Shown piece after piece: positions 1 to 6,334 of a stretch of 8,001 nucleotides of DNA. The stretch covers positions 1-8,001 of the forward strand of contig JALRJW010000114.1 in the NCBI GenBank assembly GCA_023268955.1. Reading direction: 5' to 3'. A program made the position numbers and the translations under genes. The stretch is from Aliarcobacter sp. (GTDB lineage Bacteria; Campylobacterota; Campylobacteria; Campylobacterales; Arcobacteraceae). A model generated the notes under the pieces. It was not told where the DNA came from, ran no database searches, and worked only from the letters and a program-made list of their open reading frames with translations. How positions within the stretch are numbered: the first letter of the stretch is position 1; every line of letters begins with the position of its first letter.

Positions 1-1
1 A

Positions 2-211
2 TACAATATCTCACCTGATACAGTGTTGCCTAAAATATCAGATCTAATTGATATCACATCACAATCATCAGTCGATGCTCTTCTTACCGAAGACATGAAT
101 CTTGACGAGCTTAAACAATTTAATGTCACTATGACACCGAATGGTAAGATCTATCGAAAAGATATGCATGGTTTCTTACCGGCTCTTATGCAAAAGATGT
201 TGATGTTTTAA
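2..211 (+). pseudogene. Fragment of T4-like family-B DNA polymerase, cut at both ends
   Basis: This frame is open from the window edge to a stop at 209-211. The reading begins YNISPDT, continues through SVDALL, and later shows MTPNG followed by GFLPALMQKM. In T4-like phage replicative polymerases (gp43 and its cyanophage and pelagiphage relatives) the same order follows motif A: an SLYPS segment, NISPET, a variable stretch, a PNG turn, then G-[FI]-[LI]-P and an aromatic/Arg segment. The match is by recall, not by alignment. Homology stops at about base 199: where the family continues with an aromatic residue and an acidic/Arg run, this reads LMF and stops. The exonuclease domain, motif A and the catalytic GDTDS motif are absent, the first two because the window starts here. 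No translation start belongs to it; the ATG at 23 is internal. GC is about 36%, with codons such as ACC, CCG and GAC, unlike the rest of the window. Confidence 0.72.
191..199. other. Chimeric junction: phage polymerase joined to response regulator
   Basis: The polymerase reading (frame of base 2) keeps family-like sequence through codons 188-199. The regulator reading (frame of base 1) becomes family-like from about 193. The short string CAAAAGATG at 191-199 fits both genes, so it is the likely shared stretch at which they were joined. Hand-counted GC drops from about 36% in 1-180 to about 26% in 241-420. There is no visible integrase, attachment site, insertion-sequence end or target duplication at the point. 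The exact crossover base cannot be fixed by eye. Confidence 0.65.
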
Positions 212-495
212 AAGTAAAAGATATTGTTTATAAATCAAGCAACAAGAAATTTTATATAGATGATAAGCAAATTGATTTAACTCAACTAGAACATGACTTA
301 CTTTTAGAATTTATGAAAAATAAAGACATCTTACTTTCTAGGGAAACTTTACTTGATAGAGTATGGGAAGACTCTTTTGACACTAAATTAAAAACAGTGA
401 ATGTTGCTGTTAAAAGATTAAAAGAAAAAATTGATCCTAAATCAAAAAAAGATTATATAAAGTCTGTTAGAGGTGAAGGTTATATATTTTGTTAA
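193..495 (+). pseudogene. 5'-truncated OmpR-family response regulator (DNA-binding domain only)
   Basis: This frame encodes a C-terminal winged-helix domain. It starts near DVDVLKVKDIVYKS, the usual first beta strand after the linker. It then has QLEHDLLLEFMKNKDILLSRE (helix 1 and turn), LLDRVW, VNVAVKRLKEKI (the recognition helix) and YIKSVRGEGYIF (the wing), ending at TAA 493-495. OmpR-family regulators are about 220-240 residues, with a receiver domain carrying the phosphorylated Asp. Here the whole receiver is missing. Upstream, this frame has no start codon before a stop at 145-147, and the first ATG (313) lies inside the winged helix, so no folded domain could be made from it. The sequence just upstream is phage polymerase in another frame. 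The gene was presumably intact in the source genome and is broken only at the junction. Its end overlaps the kinase gene by seven bases, so the two form a regulator-sensor operon. Confidence 0.85.
471..480 (+). promoter_or_regulatory. Ribosome binding site for the histidine kinase TTG start
   Basis: AGGTGAAGGT lies 8 bases before the TTG at 489, inside the last codons of the regulator. It supports the unusual TTG start, because no ATG occurs in this frame until codon 36, which would delete the first membrane segment. Confidence 0.6.
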
Positions 496-1865
496 AAATA
501 CATCAACTTTTTGTTAGAACTTTTATCTCTATTTTTTTATCTATTTTAGTAATTCTTAGTATTCTTGTATATTTTTGGTCGAAAAATGTGTACATGGAAC
601 AAGTTGAGAAAAATCTTATCCAAAATATCGATACACTTTCTATTGTTTTAAAAGACTTGAATAATATTGATGTAGTAGTAAAAGATTTAAAAGCAAGAAT
701 AAAACACAGAATTACAATCATTGATGAAAAAGGGAATGTTGTAGCAGAAAGTGATAAAGACAAAGATTTAATGGAAAATCACTCAAATAGAATTGAAATT
801 TTAGATGCAAAAGAGTTTGGTATTGGAAATTCAATAAGAGTTTCAAAAACTGTTAACAAAGAACTTTTATATGTTGCAAAAAAAGTGGTTATAAATAAAA
901 GAATATATTTCATAAGAATGTCTGATTATACGAATAATATTGTTGACAACTTTATGAAATTAGCTTTTCAAGTATTTGGTTTAATATTTTTATTTCTTAC
1001 TATTTCATTTATCATTACTTATTTGATAAGTCTAAAAATAAAACTTGAAACTGATAAAATTTTGAAATTTTTAACACAACTTGCATCAAAAAAACCAGCT
1101 TATGATTTAAAATCTGAATTTACTTACGAGTTTCATAAGATTACAAAACTTTTAAACAAAGTTGCCCACAGACTTGAAAAAAAATCAAAAGAAAAATCGA
1201 AACAAAATGCTAAACTAAAACTAGCCAATAAACAAAAAGATGAAATAATTTCAGCAATTTCCCATGAATTTAAAAATCCTATTGCGATTATTTCAGGATA
1301 TAGTGAAACTATTTTAAATGATGATGAAATTCCTCAAATTATGAAAAAGAAATTTTTGCAAAAAATAATGAAAACTTCTCATAAAATGACTTATTTGATT
1401 GATAAATTAAGATTATCCGTTAAACTTGATGAAAATAAACAAGAATTAACCCTAAGTAATGTAAACCTAAAAACATTATGTGAAGATATTGCTGAAGATC
1501 TTAAAGAAAACTATAAAGATAGAGATATTGAAATACAAGGTATTGAAAAAACTATAACAGCAGATGAAGCATTAATAGCAATGGCAATTTCTAATTTAAT
1601 AGAAAATGCTTTAAAATATTCAGATGAAACTGTTTATATAGTTATTCAACATGATAATCTAACTGTTATTGATAATGGAATTGGAATAAATGAAAATGAA
1701 TTAAATCAAATACAAAATAAATTTTACAGAGTATCAGCAAATGGCTGGGACAACTCTCTAGGACTTGGTTTATTTATTGTAAATTCTATTGTAAAACTGC
1801 ATAATTTTGATATGAAAATTACATCAGAACCTGAAGTTGGTTCTAAATTTTCAATTTTATATTAA
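489..1865 (+). CDS. PhoR-like membrane sensor histidine kinase
   Basis: The product has 458 residues. It has a membrane helix at about 8-30, a periplasmic part at about 31-155, a second helix at about 157-182, a degenerate HAMP-like linker, a Lys-rich coiled coil (about 225-250) and then a complete kinase core. The H box is SHEFKNP with phospho-acceptor His259; the N box is NLIENALKYS (369-378), G1 is DNGIGI (395-400), an F-box-like segment follows at 410-416 and G2 is LGLGLFIV (424-431). All core motifs look functional. The periplasmic part has ITIIDEKGNVVAES (75-88) followed by ENHSNRIEI, the pattern of PhoR/WalK-type PAS folds, so PhoR-like is a family resemblance and the signal is unknown. 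It should autophosphorylate and pass phosphate to the upstream regulator, which is truncated here. The TTG start overlaps the regulator's stop, indicating translational coupling. The 75 bases before rplM contain no terminator, so read-through into the ribosomal genes is possible. Confidence 0.93.
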   Translation: MLKIHQLFVRTFISIFLSILVILSILVYFWSKNVYMEQVEKNLIQNIDTLSIVLKDLNNIDVVVKDLKARIKHRITIIDEKGNVVAESDKDKDLMENHSNRIEILDAKEFGIGNSIRVSKTVNKELLYVAKKVVINKRIYFIRMSDYTNNIVDNFMKLAFQVFGLIFLFLTISFIITYLISLKIKLETDKILKFLTQLASKKPAYDLKSEFTYEFHKITKLLNKVAHRLEKKSKEKSKQNAKLKLANKQKDEIISAISHEFKNPIAIISGYSETILNDDEIPQIMKKKFLQKIMKTSHKMTYLIDKLRLSVKLDENKQELTLSNVNLKTLCEDIAEDLKENYKDRDIEIQGIEKTITADEALIAMAISNLIENALKYSDETVYIVIQHDNLTVIDNGIGINENELNQIQNKFYRVSANGWDNSLGLGLFIVNSIVKLHNFDMKITSEPEVGSKFSILY

Positions 1866-1904
1866 ATCTCACTTAATTTTAGTAAACTTTAAGTTTTATT
1901 CCAC

Positions 1905-1910
1905 TATTAT
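1905..1910 (+). promoter_or_regulatory. Possible -10 element for rplM-rpsI
   Basis: TATTAT sits 30 bases before the rplM start codon in the 75-base gap after the kinase. No convincing -35 is visible, which is common in Campylobacterota. The placement is plausible but the gap is AT-rich, so chance is likely enough to keep this tentative. Confidence 0.3.
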
Positions 1911-1940
1911 TCAACCTCATTAAAAAAGCGGAGAAAATAT

Positions 1941-2360
1941 ATGAAATTTACTCAAATGGCAAAAGCTAACGAAATCGAAAGAGATTGGATTGTAGTAGAT
2001 GCAGAAGGTAAAATCTTTGGTAGAATTATTACTGAAATTGCAACAAAATTAAGAGGTAAACATAAACCTTCTTATACTCCTAACGTTGATTGTGGAGATT
2101 TTGTTATAGTAATTAATGCATCTAAAGCTAAATTTACAGGTGCTAAATTAGCTGATAAAAACTATTACACACACTCAGGTTACTTTGGTAGTACTAAAAC
2201 TCATAAAATGTCTGATATGTTAGAGTCTAACCCAGAAAAACTTTACAAATTAGCAACTAGAGGTATGTTACCAAAAACTAAACTTGGTAAAGATATGTTA
2301 AAAAAATTAAAAGTATATGCTGGTGAGACTCACCCTCATACGGCTCAAATCAAAGGATAA
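1941..2360 (+). CDS. rplM: 50S ribosomal protein L13
   Basis: The product has 139 residues, close to the usual 140-150 of bacterial L13, an early-assembling protein of the large subunit that contacts 23S rRNA. Family signatures run the full length: RDWIVVDAEGKIFGR (14-28), the GDFVIVINA strand, KNYYTHSGYFG, and the signature stretch from RGMLPKTKLGK to KKLKVYAGETHPH near the end. The ATG is preceded by GGAG at 1930-1933 with 7-base spacing, and the second ATG, five codons in, lacks such a site. rpsI follows after 5 bases, the standard L13-S9 pairing across bacteria. Nothing is unusual in length or composition. Confidence 0.98.
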   Translation: MKFTQMAKANEIERDWIVVDAEGKIFGRIITEIATKLRGKHKPSYTPNVDCGDFVIVINASKAKFTGAKLADKNYYTHSGYFGSTKTHKMSDMLESNPEKLYKLATRGMLPKTKLGKDMLKKLKVYAGETHPHTAQIKG

Positions 2361-2365
2361 TATTT

Positions 2366-2755
2366 ATGGCAAAAGTATATGCAACAGGAAGAAGAAAAAC
2401 TGCTATCGCTAAAGTATGGTTAGAAAACGGTAACGGACAACTAACTGTAAACGGTCAGTCTTTAGATGCATGGCTAGGTGGTCATGAAGCTATCAAAAAA
2501 AGAGTTATGCAACCTTTAACAGTAGCAAAACAAGAAACTTCAGTAAATGTAGTTGTTAAAACTTTAGGTGGAGGATATTCTGCACAAGCTGACGCTGCTA
2601 GACATGGTATTTCTAGAGCATTAGTTGCTTTTGATGAGCAATTCAGAGCTATCTTAAAACCACACGGATTATTAACAAGAGATGCAAGATCTGTTGAAAG
2701 AAAAAAATACGGAAAGAAAAAAGCAAGAAAATCTACTCAATTCTCAAAAAGATAA
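2366..2755 (+). CDS. rpsI: 30S ribosomal protein S9
   Basis: The product has 129 residues, a typical length. S9 sits in the head of the small subunit, and its long C-terminal tail reaches the P-site tRNA. Visible signatures are ATGRRKTAIAKVWL (6-19), the GGGYSAQADAARHGISRAL block (68-86) and the basic tail KKYGKKKARKSTQFSKR, ending in the near-invariant SKR. The Shine-Dalgarno AAAGGA lies within the last codons of rplM (2352-2357), with a 5-base gap between the genes, so the two are one transcript and probably translationally coupled. A strong terminator follows 31 bases after the stop, closing the operon. Confidence 0.98.
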   Translation: MAKVYATGRRKTAIAKVWLENGNGQLTVNGQSLDAWLGGHEAIKKRVMQPLTVAKQETSVNVVVKTLGGGYSAQADAARHGISRALVAFDEQFRAILKPHGLLTRDARSVERKKYGKKKARKSTQFSKR

Positions 2756-2786
2756 TTGGTCAGTTTTTACTTACACTTTCTACTTC

Positions 2787-2819
2787 AAAGGAAAAGAGTT
2801 TTTCTCTTTTCCTTTTTTT
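2787..2819 (+). terminator. Rho-independent terminator of rplM-rpsI
   Basis: A perfect 12-base-pair stem (arms AAAGGAAAAGAG at 2787-2798 and its complement at 2804-2815) encloses a five-T loop and runs into seven Ts (2813-2819). It lies between two convergent genes. On the minus strand the tail after the stem is only TTTGAAG, so it should end the rpsI transcript well and the transporter transcript less well. Confidence 0.9.
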
Positions 2820-2834
2820 ATGCCTAAAAAGATC

Positions 2835-3764
2835 CTAACTATTATAAATATATAAAACAAATGGAATATAAACTAAAGATATTATTGTTGAAATAAAAAC
2901 TGTTAAACTCATTTTTTCAGGCTTTACATTTAACAAAGTTGCAACTGTAACAGTATTTCCCGCTAATGGTACAATTGAAAATAAAAACATAACCATATAC
3001 AAACCACTATCATTTAAAAACAACAGATAATTTTTATCAATATAAATAAATAATAAGATAAATAAAGGCCAAATAGCGAACTTGATGAACATAGCGCTAA
3101 TTATGAATTTTGAATCAAAATATTGATTATTGAATTTTATTTTTTCCATTCCCATACCTAAAAGCATCATTCCTAAAATTGCGTAAGCACCTTTAATAAA
3201 GAATGAATAATCAATAAATATTTCAGGCATTTTTATATGATTTAAATTTAAAACTAAACCTAAAATAAAAGCATATAAAATAGGAAGTTTTAGAACTTTT
3301 ATAAGACTTTGTTTTGCTGTAAAATTACCCTTTGCTGTTATGAAATATCCAACAGAATTTTGATAAAGGATTGAAGCTAAAACTGTAAATATAAAGATAT
3401 CAACATATTTTGAATCTAAAAACAAAATAGCTAATGGGATACCAATATTTCCTGTATTTCCAGTTGCTGTACTAAAAGCCAATAAATTTGAAGTATTATC
3501 ACTATAAACTTTTTTAAAAATATATAAAAGCGTAAATGCTAAAACTGTACTAAAACAAAAAAAGAATGTTGGTAAAAATACAACACTCATATCAAGTTTT
3601 ACATTTATCGTTGCATTAAATACAATTAAAGGTGCTAAAATAAAAAGCAAAATCTTTGCGATACTCTCTTTATCGCACTTTAAAATCAAAGTACTAAGTA
3701 CCCCTAATACTATACTAAAATAAAGTGGTAGAATTTTTCCTAAGAGTGTTAAAAATATTGTCAT
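2835..3764 (-). CDS. AEC-family (auxin efflux carrier type) membrane transporter
   Basis: The product has 309 residues, the usual length for the Mem_trans/AEC family of bacterial permeases. It is almost entirely hydrophobic, with about ten membrane segments in two halves of five. The diagnostic discontinuous-helix motif of the first half is TGNTGNIGIP (101-110). The second half carries a matching PLAGNTVTVATLL (266-278). These broken-helix motifs form the transport site in the family. Bacterial members move small carboxylates such as malate, or other weak acids; the substrate cannot be read from the sequence. The start is ATG at 3764, preceded by a weak purine-rich GAGAAAA. The gene is single, convergent with rpsI and divergent from the binding-protein gene, so nothing around it indicates its substrate. 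Codon use matches its neighbours. Confidence 0.9.
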   Translation of the reverse strand: MTIFLTLLGKILPLYFSIVLGVLSTLILKCDKESIAKILLFILAPLIVFNATINVKLDMSVVFLPTFFFCFSTVLAFTLLYIFKKVYSDNTSNLLAFSTATGNTGNIGIPLAILFLDSKYVDIFIFTVLASILYQNSVGYFITAKGNFTAKQSLIKVLKLPILYAFILGLVLNLNHIKMPEIFIDYSFFIKGAYAILGMMLLGMGMEKIKFNNQYFDSKFIISAMFIKFAIWPLFILLFIYIDKNYLLFLNDSGLYMVMFLFSIVPLAGNTVTVATLLNVKPEKMSLTVFISTIISLVYIPFVLYIYNS

Positions 3765-3789
3765 GTTTTCTCATTTGTGCTAATTGTTT

Positions 3790-3795
3790 ATTTTA
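3790..3795 (-). promoter_or_regulatory. Possible -10 element for the AEC transporter
   Basis: On the minus strand, TAAAAT (within GATAAAAT) lies 25 bases before the start codon, implying a leader of roughly 20 bases. No clear -35 is visible and the region is AT-rich. Confidence 0.3.
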
Positions 3796-3838
3796 TCAAA
3801 ATGATATGTAATATAAATGTTAGAAAGTTTTAATAAGA

Positions 3839-3844
3839 TATAAT
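3839..3844 (+). promoter_or_regulatory. TATAAT -10 element very close to the substrate-binding-protein start
   Basis: A perfect TATAAT, in context TAAGATATAATC, ends only 7 bases before the ATG at 3852. A transcript from it would start at about 3850-3852, giving a leaderless or nearly leaderless mRNA. No Shine-Dalgarno sequence lies between it and the ATG (the intervening bases are CTTTTCC), which agrees with that reading. No clear -35 is present. Confidence 0.5.
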
Positions 3845-3851
3845 CTTTTCC

Positions 3852-5366
3852 ATGAAAAGAGTTAATTTTTTATTTTTATTACCAATAATTTTATTTTTAA
3901 ATATTTACGCAAGTACTTTAAATCTATCAATATCATCAAGTCCTAGTAGGCTTAATCCTATATTAGCAAATGATAGTGCTAGTTCTGAAATTGCCAATTG
4001 GCTTTTTAATGGTCTTTTTAAATATGACAAAGATGGCAATGTAACTACTGATTTAGCTACTTCTTATGAGTTTAAAAGCGACACAAAATTGATTGTTAAA
4101 TTAAAACAAAATGTCTTATGGCACGATAAAATAGAAGTTACTGCAAATGATGTGCTTTTTACTTATGAAAAAATAATTGACCCAAAAGTTTTTAACTCTA
4201 TTAAATCAAATTTCAAATTAGTTGATTCAGTTAAAGTAGTTGATAAATACACAATTGAGATAAACTATAAACAACCCTATTTCAAAGCCTTAGAAATTTG
4301 GATGGTTGGATTACTTCCTAAGCATTTACTAGAAAATGAAGAAAATCTTATGACTAGTTCTTTTAATAAAAAGCCAATAGGAACAGGTTCTTATAAAATT
4401 GAATCCTTTGAAGTTGGAAAAGATATTGAACTTTTTGCAAATCAAGATTATTTTGAAGGTAAACCTAAAATTGATAAAATTTTATATAAATTTTTACCTG
4501 ATCCAAATACTTCATTTTTGTTTTTAAAACAAGAAAAAATTGATGTTGGAGGATTAACTCCAATTCAAATTGATAGACAAATTGATGATAGCTTTAAAAA
4601 CAAATTTCAAATAATCGAAAAACCTAGTTTTTCTTACACTTATATGGGATTTAATCTAAAAAATGAAAAATTTAAAGACATAAGAATAAGAAAAGCATTA
4701 GCCTATGCAATTAATAAAGAAGAGTTAATTGATATTCTGTTTTTTGGGCATGGTGAAGTTTGTAATGGTCCATTTTTACCAAGAACATATGCCTTTGATG
4801 AAACTGTTAAAACACAAAAACAAGATATTAATAAAGCTAAAGAACTTTTAAAAGAAGCAGGTTTTGATGAAAATAATCCTTTTACTTTTGAAGTTATTAC
4901 AAATACAGGAAATGATATAAGAATAAATGCAGCTCAAATCTTGCAATATCAATTTGCAAAAGCTGGTGTAAATATGAAGATTAGAGTAATGGAATGGCAA
5001 GCATTTTTAAACACAGTTGTTCATCCAAGGAACTTTGAAGCAGTTATTTTAGGATGGGGATTAGGGTTAACTCCTGATGCTTATTCAATATGGCATAGTT
5101 CAAATAATAAACTTGGTGGCTTTAATTTTGTTTCATATAAAAATGAAAAAGTTGATAAATTAATTGAGCAAGGTGCTGTTACAGTTGATAAAGAAAAACT
5201 ATCTAAAATTTATAAAGAGATTTACAGAAATATAAGTAGTGATTTACCATATTTATTTTTGTACATTCCTAACTCAATATCAACTGTAAGTAAAAAAATA
5301 AAAAATTTAGAACCTGCTTTTACAGGTTTTATGCATAACCAAAAAGATTGGGAAATAATTGAATAA
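3852..5366 (+). CDS. Peptide/nickel-type ABC transporter substrate-binding protein (SBP_bac_5)
   Basis: The product has 504 residues, the usual size of OppA/DppA-like (cluster C) binding proteins. A signal peptide spans about 1-20 (KR, a Leu/Ile-rich core, cleavage likely after IYA). No lipobox Cys is present, so it should be a soluble periplasmic protein. Family landmarks are SRLNPILANDSAS (32-44), LATSYEF, the NDVLFTYEKIID segment (99-110), KPIGTGSYKIESF followed by NQDYFEGKP (174-204), and YMGFNLKNEKFKDIRIRKAL with YAINKEEL in the second lobe. It should capture a peptide, nickel complex or similar small ligand; the ligand is not deducible. No permease or ATPase genes adjoin it, so it is an orphan here. 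The HAD gene starts 10 bases after its stop and is probably co-transcribed. ATG at 3852 is chosen because it opens the signal peptide, although there is no Shine-Dalgarno sequence. Confidence 0.95.
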   Translation: MKRVNFLFLLPIILFLNIYASTLNLSISSSPSRLNPILANDSASSEIANWLFNGLFKYDKDGNVTTDLATSYEFKSDTKLIVKLKQNVLWHDKIEVTANDVLFTYEKIIDPKVFNSIKSNFKLVDSVKVVDKYTIEINYKQPYFKALEIWMVGLLPKHLLENEENLMTSSFNKKPIGTGSYKIESFEVGKDIELFANQDYFEGKPKIDKILYKFLPDPNTSFLFLKQEKIDVGGLTPIQIDRQIDDSFKNKFQIIEKPSFSYTYMGFNLKNEKFKDIRIRKALAYAINKEELIDILFFGHGEVCNGPFLPRTYAFDETVKTQKQDINKAKELLKEAGFDENNPFTFEVITNTGNDIRINAAQILQYQFAKAGVNMKIRVMEWQAFLNTVVHPRNFEAVILGWGLGLTPDAYSIWHSSNNKLGGFNFVSYKNEKVDKLIEQGAVTVDKEKLSKIYKEIYRNISSDLPYLFLYIPNSISTVSKKIKNLEPAFTGFMHNQKDWEIIE

Positions 5367-5367
5367 T

Positions 5368-5371
5368 AGGA
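5368..5371 (+). promoter_or_regulatory. Ribosome binding site that fixes the HAD phosphatase start
   Basis: AGGA lies 5 bases before ATG 5377 and directly after the stop of the preceding gene. It favours this ATG over the in-frame TTG at 5359, which has only weak GGAAAT-like sequence in front and would overlap the upstream gene. Confidence 0.65.
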
Positions 5372-5376
5372 TAAAT

Positions 5377-6036
5377 ATGAATAACGATGTAATAATACTT
5401 TTTGATTTAGATGGAACATTAATAGACTCAACAGAAGCAATTGTTTCAACTTTTTATCACTCTTTTGAAGTTATGGACTATGACTTTAAAGGAAGTGATG
5501 AAGATATTAAAAATCTTATTGGTTATCCTTTAAATGTAATGTACAAAGAGTTAGGTATTGAAGAGTCAAAAACATGGGATTTTGTTGATGCCTATAAAAA
5601 TAGATATAAAGATATTTCTACAATTAAAACAAAACTTTTAGAAAATGCAATTGAAGCTGTAAAATTAGCTTCAAGTATTGCAAGAATTTCAATAGTTACA
5701 ACAAAAACAAGAAAATATACTATTCCTTTATTAGAGCATTTAGAATTAATGCCCCATTTTGAAATAGTTACAGGTTATGAATGCGTTGAAAATCACAAGC
5801 CACATCCTGAGCCTATTTTAAAAACACTAAAAGATATGAATATTCTAACTCCCTATGAAGACATTTGGATGATTGGTGATACAAAACTTGATTTAATCGC
5901 TGCAAAGAATGCAAATATAAAATCTATAGGTGTTTTATGTGGTTATGGAGATGAAAAAGAGTTGTTTGAACATACTGAAATTGTAAAAAAAGATGCCTTT
6001 GAAGCAATAAAATATCTAGAAAAACTATATTCTTAA
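5377..6036 (+). CDS. HAD-superfamily phosphatase, phosphoglycolate phosphatase (Gph/PpaX)-like
   Basis: From ATG 5377 the product has 219 residues, typical of subfamily IA HAD phosphatases. The four motifs are present. Motif I is FDLDGTLIDST, with nucleophile Asp10 and acid/base Asp12. Motif II is the Thr in SIVTTKTR (about Thr108). Motif III is Lys141 in ENHKPHPEP. Motif IV is GDTKLDLIAAKNA, with Asp168 and Asp172 binding Mg2+. A helical cap lies between motifs I and II. KPHPEP and the motif IV context fit the phosphoglycolate/pyrophosphatase-type group, but substrate cannot be assigned: phosphoglycolate, pyrophosphate or other sugar phosphates are all possible. It is cytoplasmic, with no signal peptide. 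It follows the binding-protein gene by 10 bases and probably shares its transcript, although no functional link is evident. A 298-base gap follows. Confidence 0.92.
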   Translation: MNNDVIILFDLDGTLIDSTEAIVSTFYHSFEVMDYDFKGSDEDIKNLIGYPLNVMYKELGIEESKTWDFVDAYKNRYKDISTIKTKLLENAIEAVKLASSIARISIVTTKTRKYTIPLLEHLELMPHFEIVTGYECVENHKPHPEPILKTLKDMNILTPYEDIWMIGDTKLDLIAAKNANIKSIGVLCGYGDEKELFEHTEIVKKDAFEAIKYLEKLYS

Positions 6037-6141
6037 ACTTTATATTTACTTAAAAATAAATATTAGTTACTTTTTTATACATTTATCAAAGTTTTTATAA
6101 ATACTTAATAACATAAGAACTTATAAATTCTATAATTTCAA

Positions 6142-6164
6142 GATTCCCTATATTTTAGGGAATC
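6142..6164. repeat. Perfect inverted repeat, possible terminator or operator
   Basis: Arms GATTCCCTA (6142-6150) and TAGGGAATC (6156-6164) form a perfect 9-base-pair stem around a five-base TATTT loop. It is the only GC-containing structured element in an otherwise very AT-rich gap. It is not followed by a T-run on the plus strand (AAAACTATTTT) and only by TTGAAATT on the minus strand, so it is at best a weak terminator. Alternatives are a protein-binding site or an mRNA-end stabilising hairpin. It lies about 106 bases after the HAD stop and 114 bases before the por -35 region. Confidence 0.55.
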
Positions 6165-6255
6165 AAAACTATTTTATAAATACTATTTTTAATAAAGATA
6201 ATTAAAATTTTAATCTACAATTCATATTATTAACTATAAAATCAAAAAAATAAAG

Positions 6256-6283
6256 TTTCGGTTAAGCTAAAGATTTATATAAT
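6256..6283 (+). promoter_or_regulatory. Likely sigma-70 promoter of the por operon
   Basis: A perfect TATAAT at 6278-6283 is preceded at 16-base spacing by TTTCGG (6256-6261), a weak -35. Transcription would begin at about 6290, giving a leader of about 45 bases before porC. It is the best promoter candidate in this gap, just upstream of a strong Shine-Dalgarno sequence (AAGGAG at 6324-6329). Confidence 0.5.
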
Positions 6284-6334
6284 TACAAAGACTAATTAAA
6301 ATTTTTAAGTCAATTTTAATAATAAGGAGCCTCT

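Larger units (their letters stand above)
6037..6334. other. AT-rich intergenic region between the HAD and por operons
   Basis: These 298 bases hold no credible reading frame on either strand and no tRNA-like or small-RNA structure that I can recognise. They contain the 23-base inverted repeat at 6142-6164, a 14-base AT palindrome at 6201-6214, and the promoter and Shine-Dalgarno sequence of the por operon near the right end. No classic terminator with a T-run is visible for the HAD transcript. Confidence 0.7.

Noticed and set aside
23..211. Free-standing 62-residue protein from the ATG at 23
   Set aside because: The reading stays open to the left edge and the polymerase resemblance begins before base 23, so this ATG is internal to a fragment and not a gene start.
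313..495. Small 60-residue protein from the ATG at 313
   Set aside because: It starts in the middle of the winged-helix domain of the truncated regulator and has no ribosome binding site. It is the tail of a larger broken gene.
503..763. Minus-strand open frame of 86 codons
   Set aside because: It lies wholly inside the kinase gene, antisense to its first membrane segment and periplasmic part, with no recognisable domain.
5359..5376. TTG at 5359 as the HAD phosphatase start
   Set aside because: It overlaps the upstream gene and adds six residues. ATG 5377 has AGGA at 5-base spacing and gives the normal short lead to the FDLDGT motif.
5222..5449. Minus-strand open frame of 75 codons across the binding protein/HAD boundary
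   Set aside because: It is antisense to two well-supported genes and shows only low-complexity Leu/Ser-rich sequence from AT-rich coding DNA.
6201..6214. ATTAAAATTTTAAT palindrome
   Set aside because: It is built only of A and T in an extremely AT-rich gap, so it is expected by chance and is not reported as a separate site.
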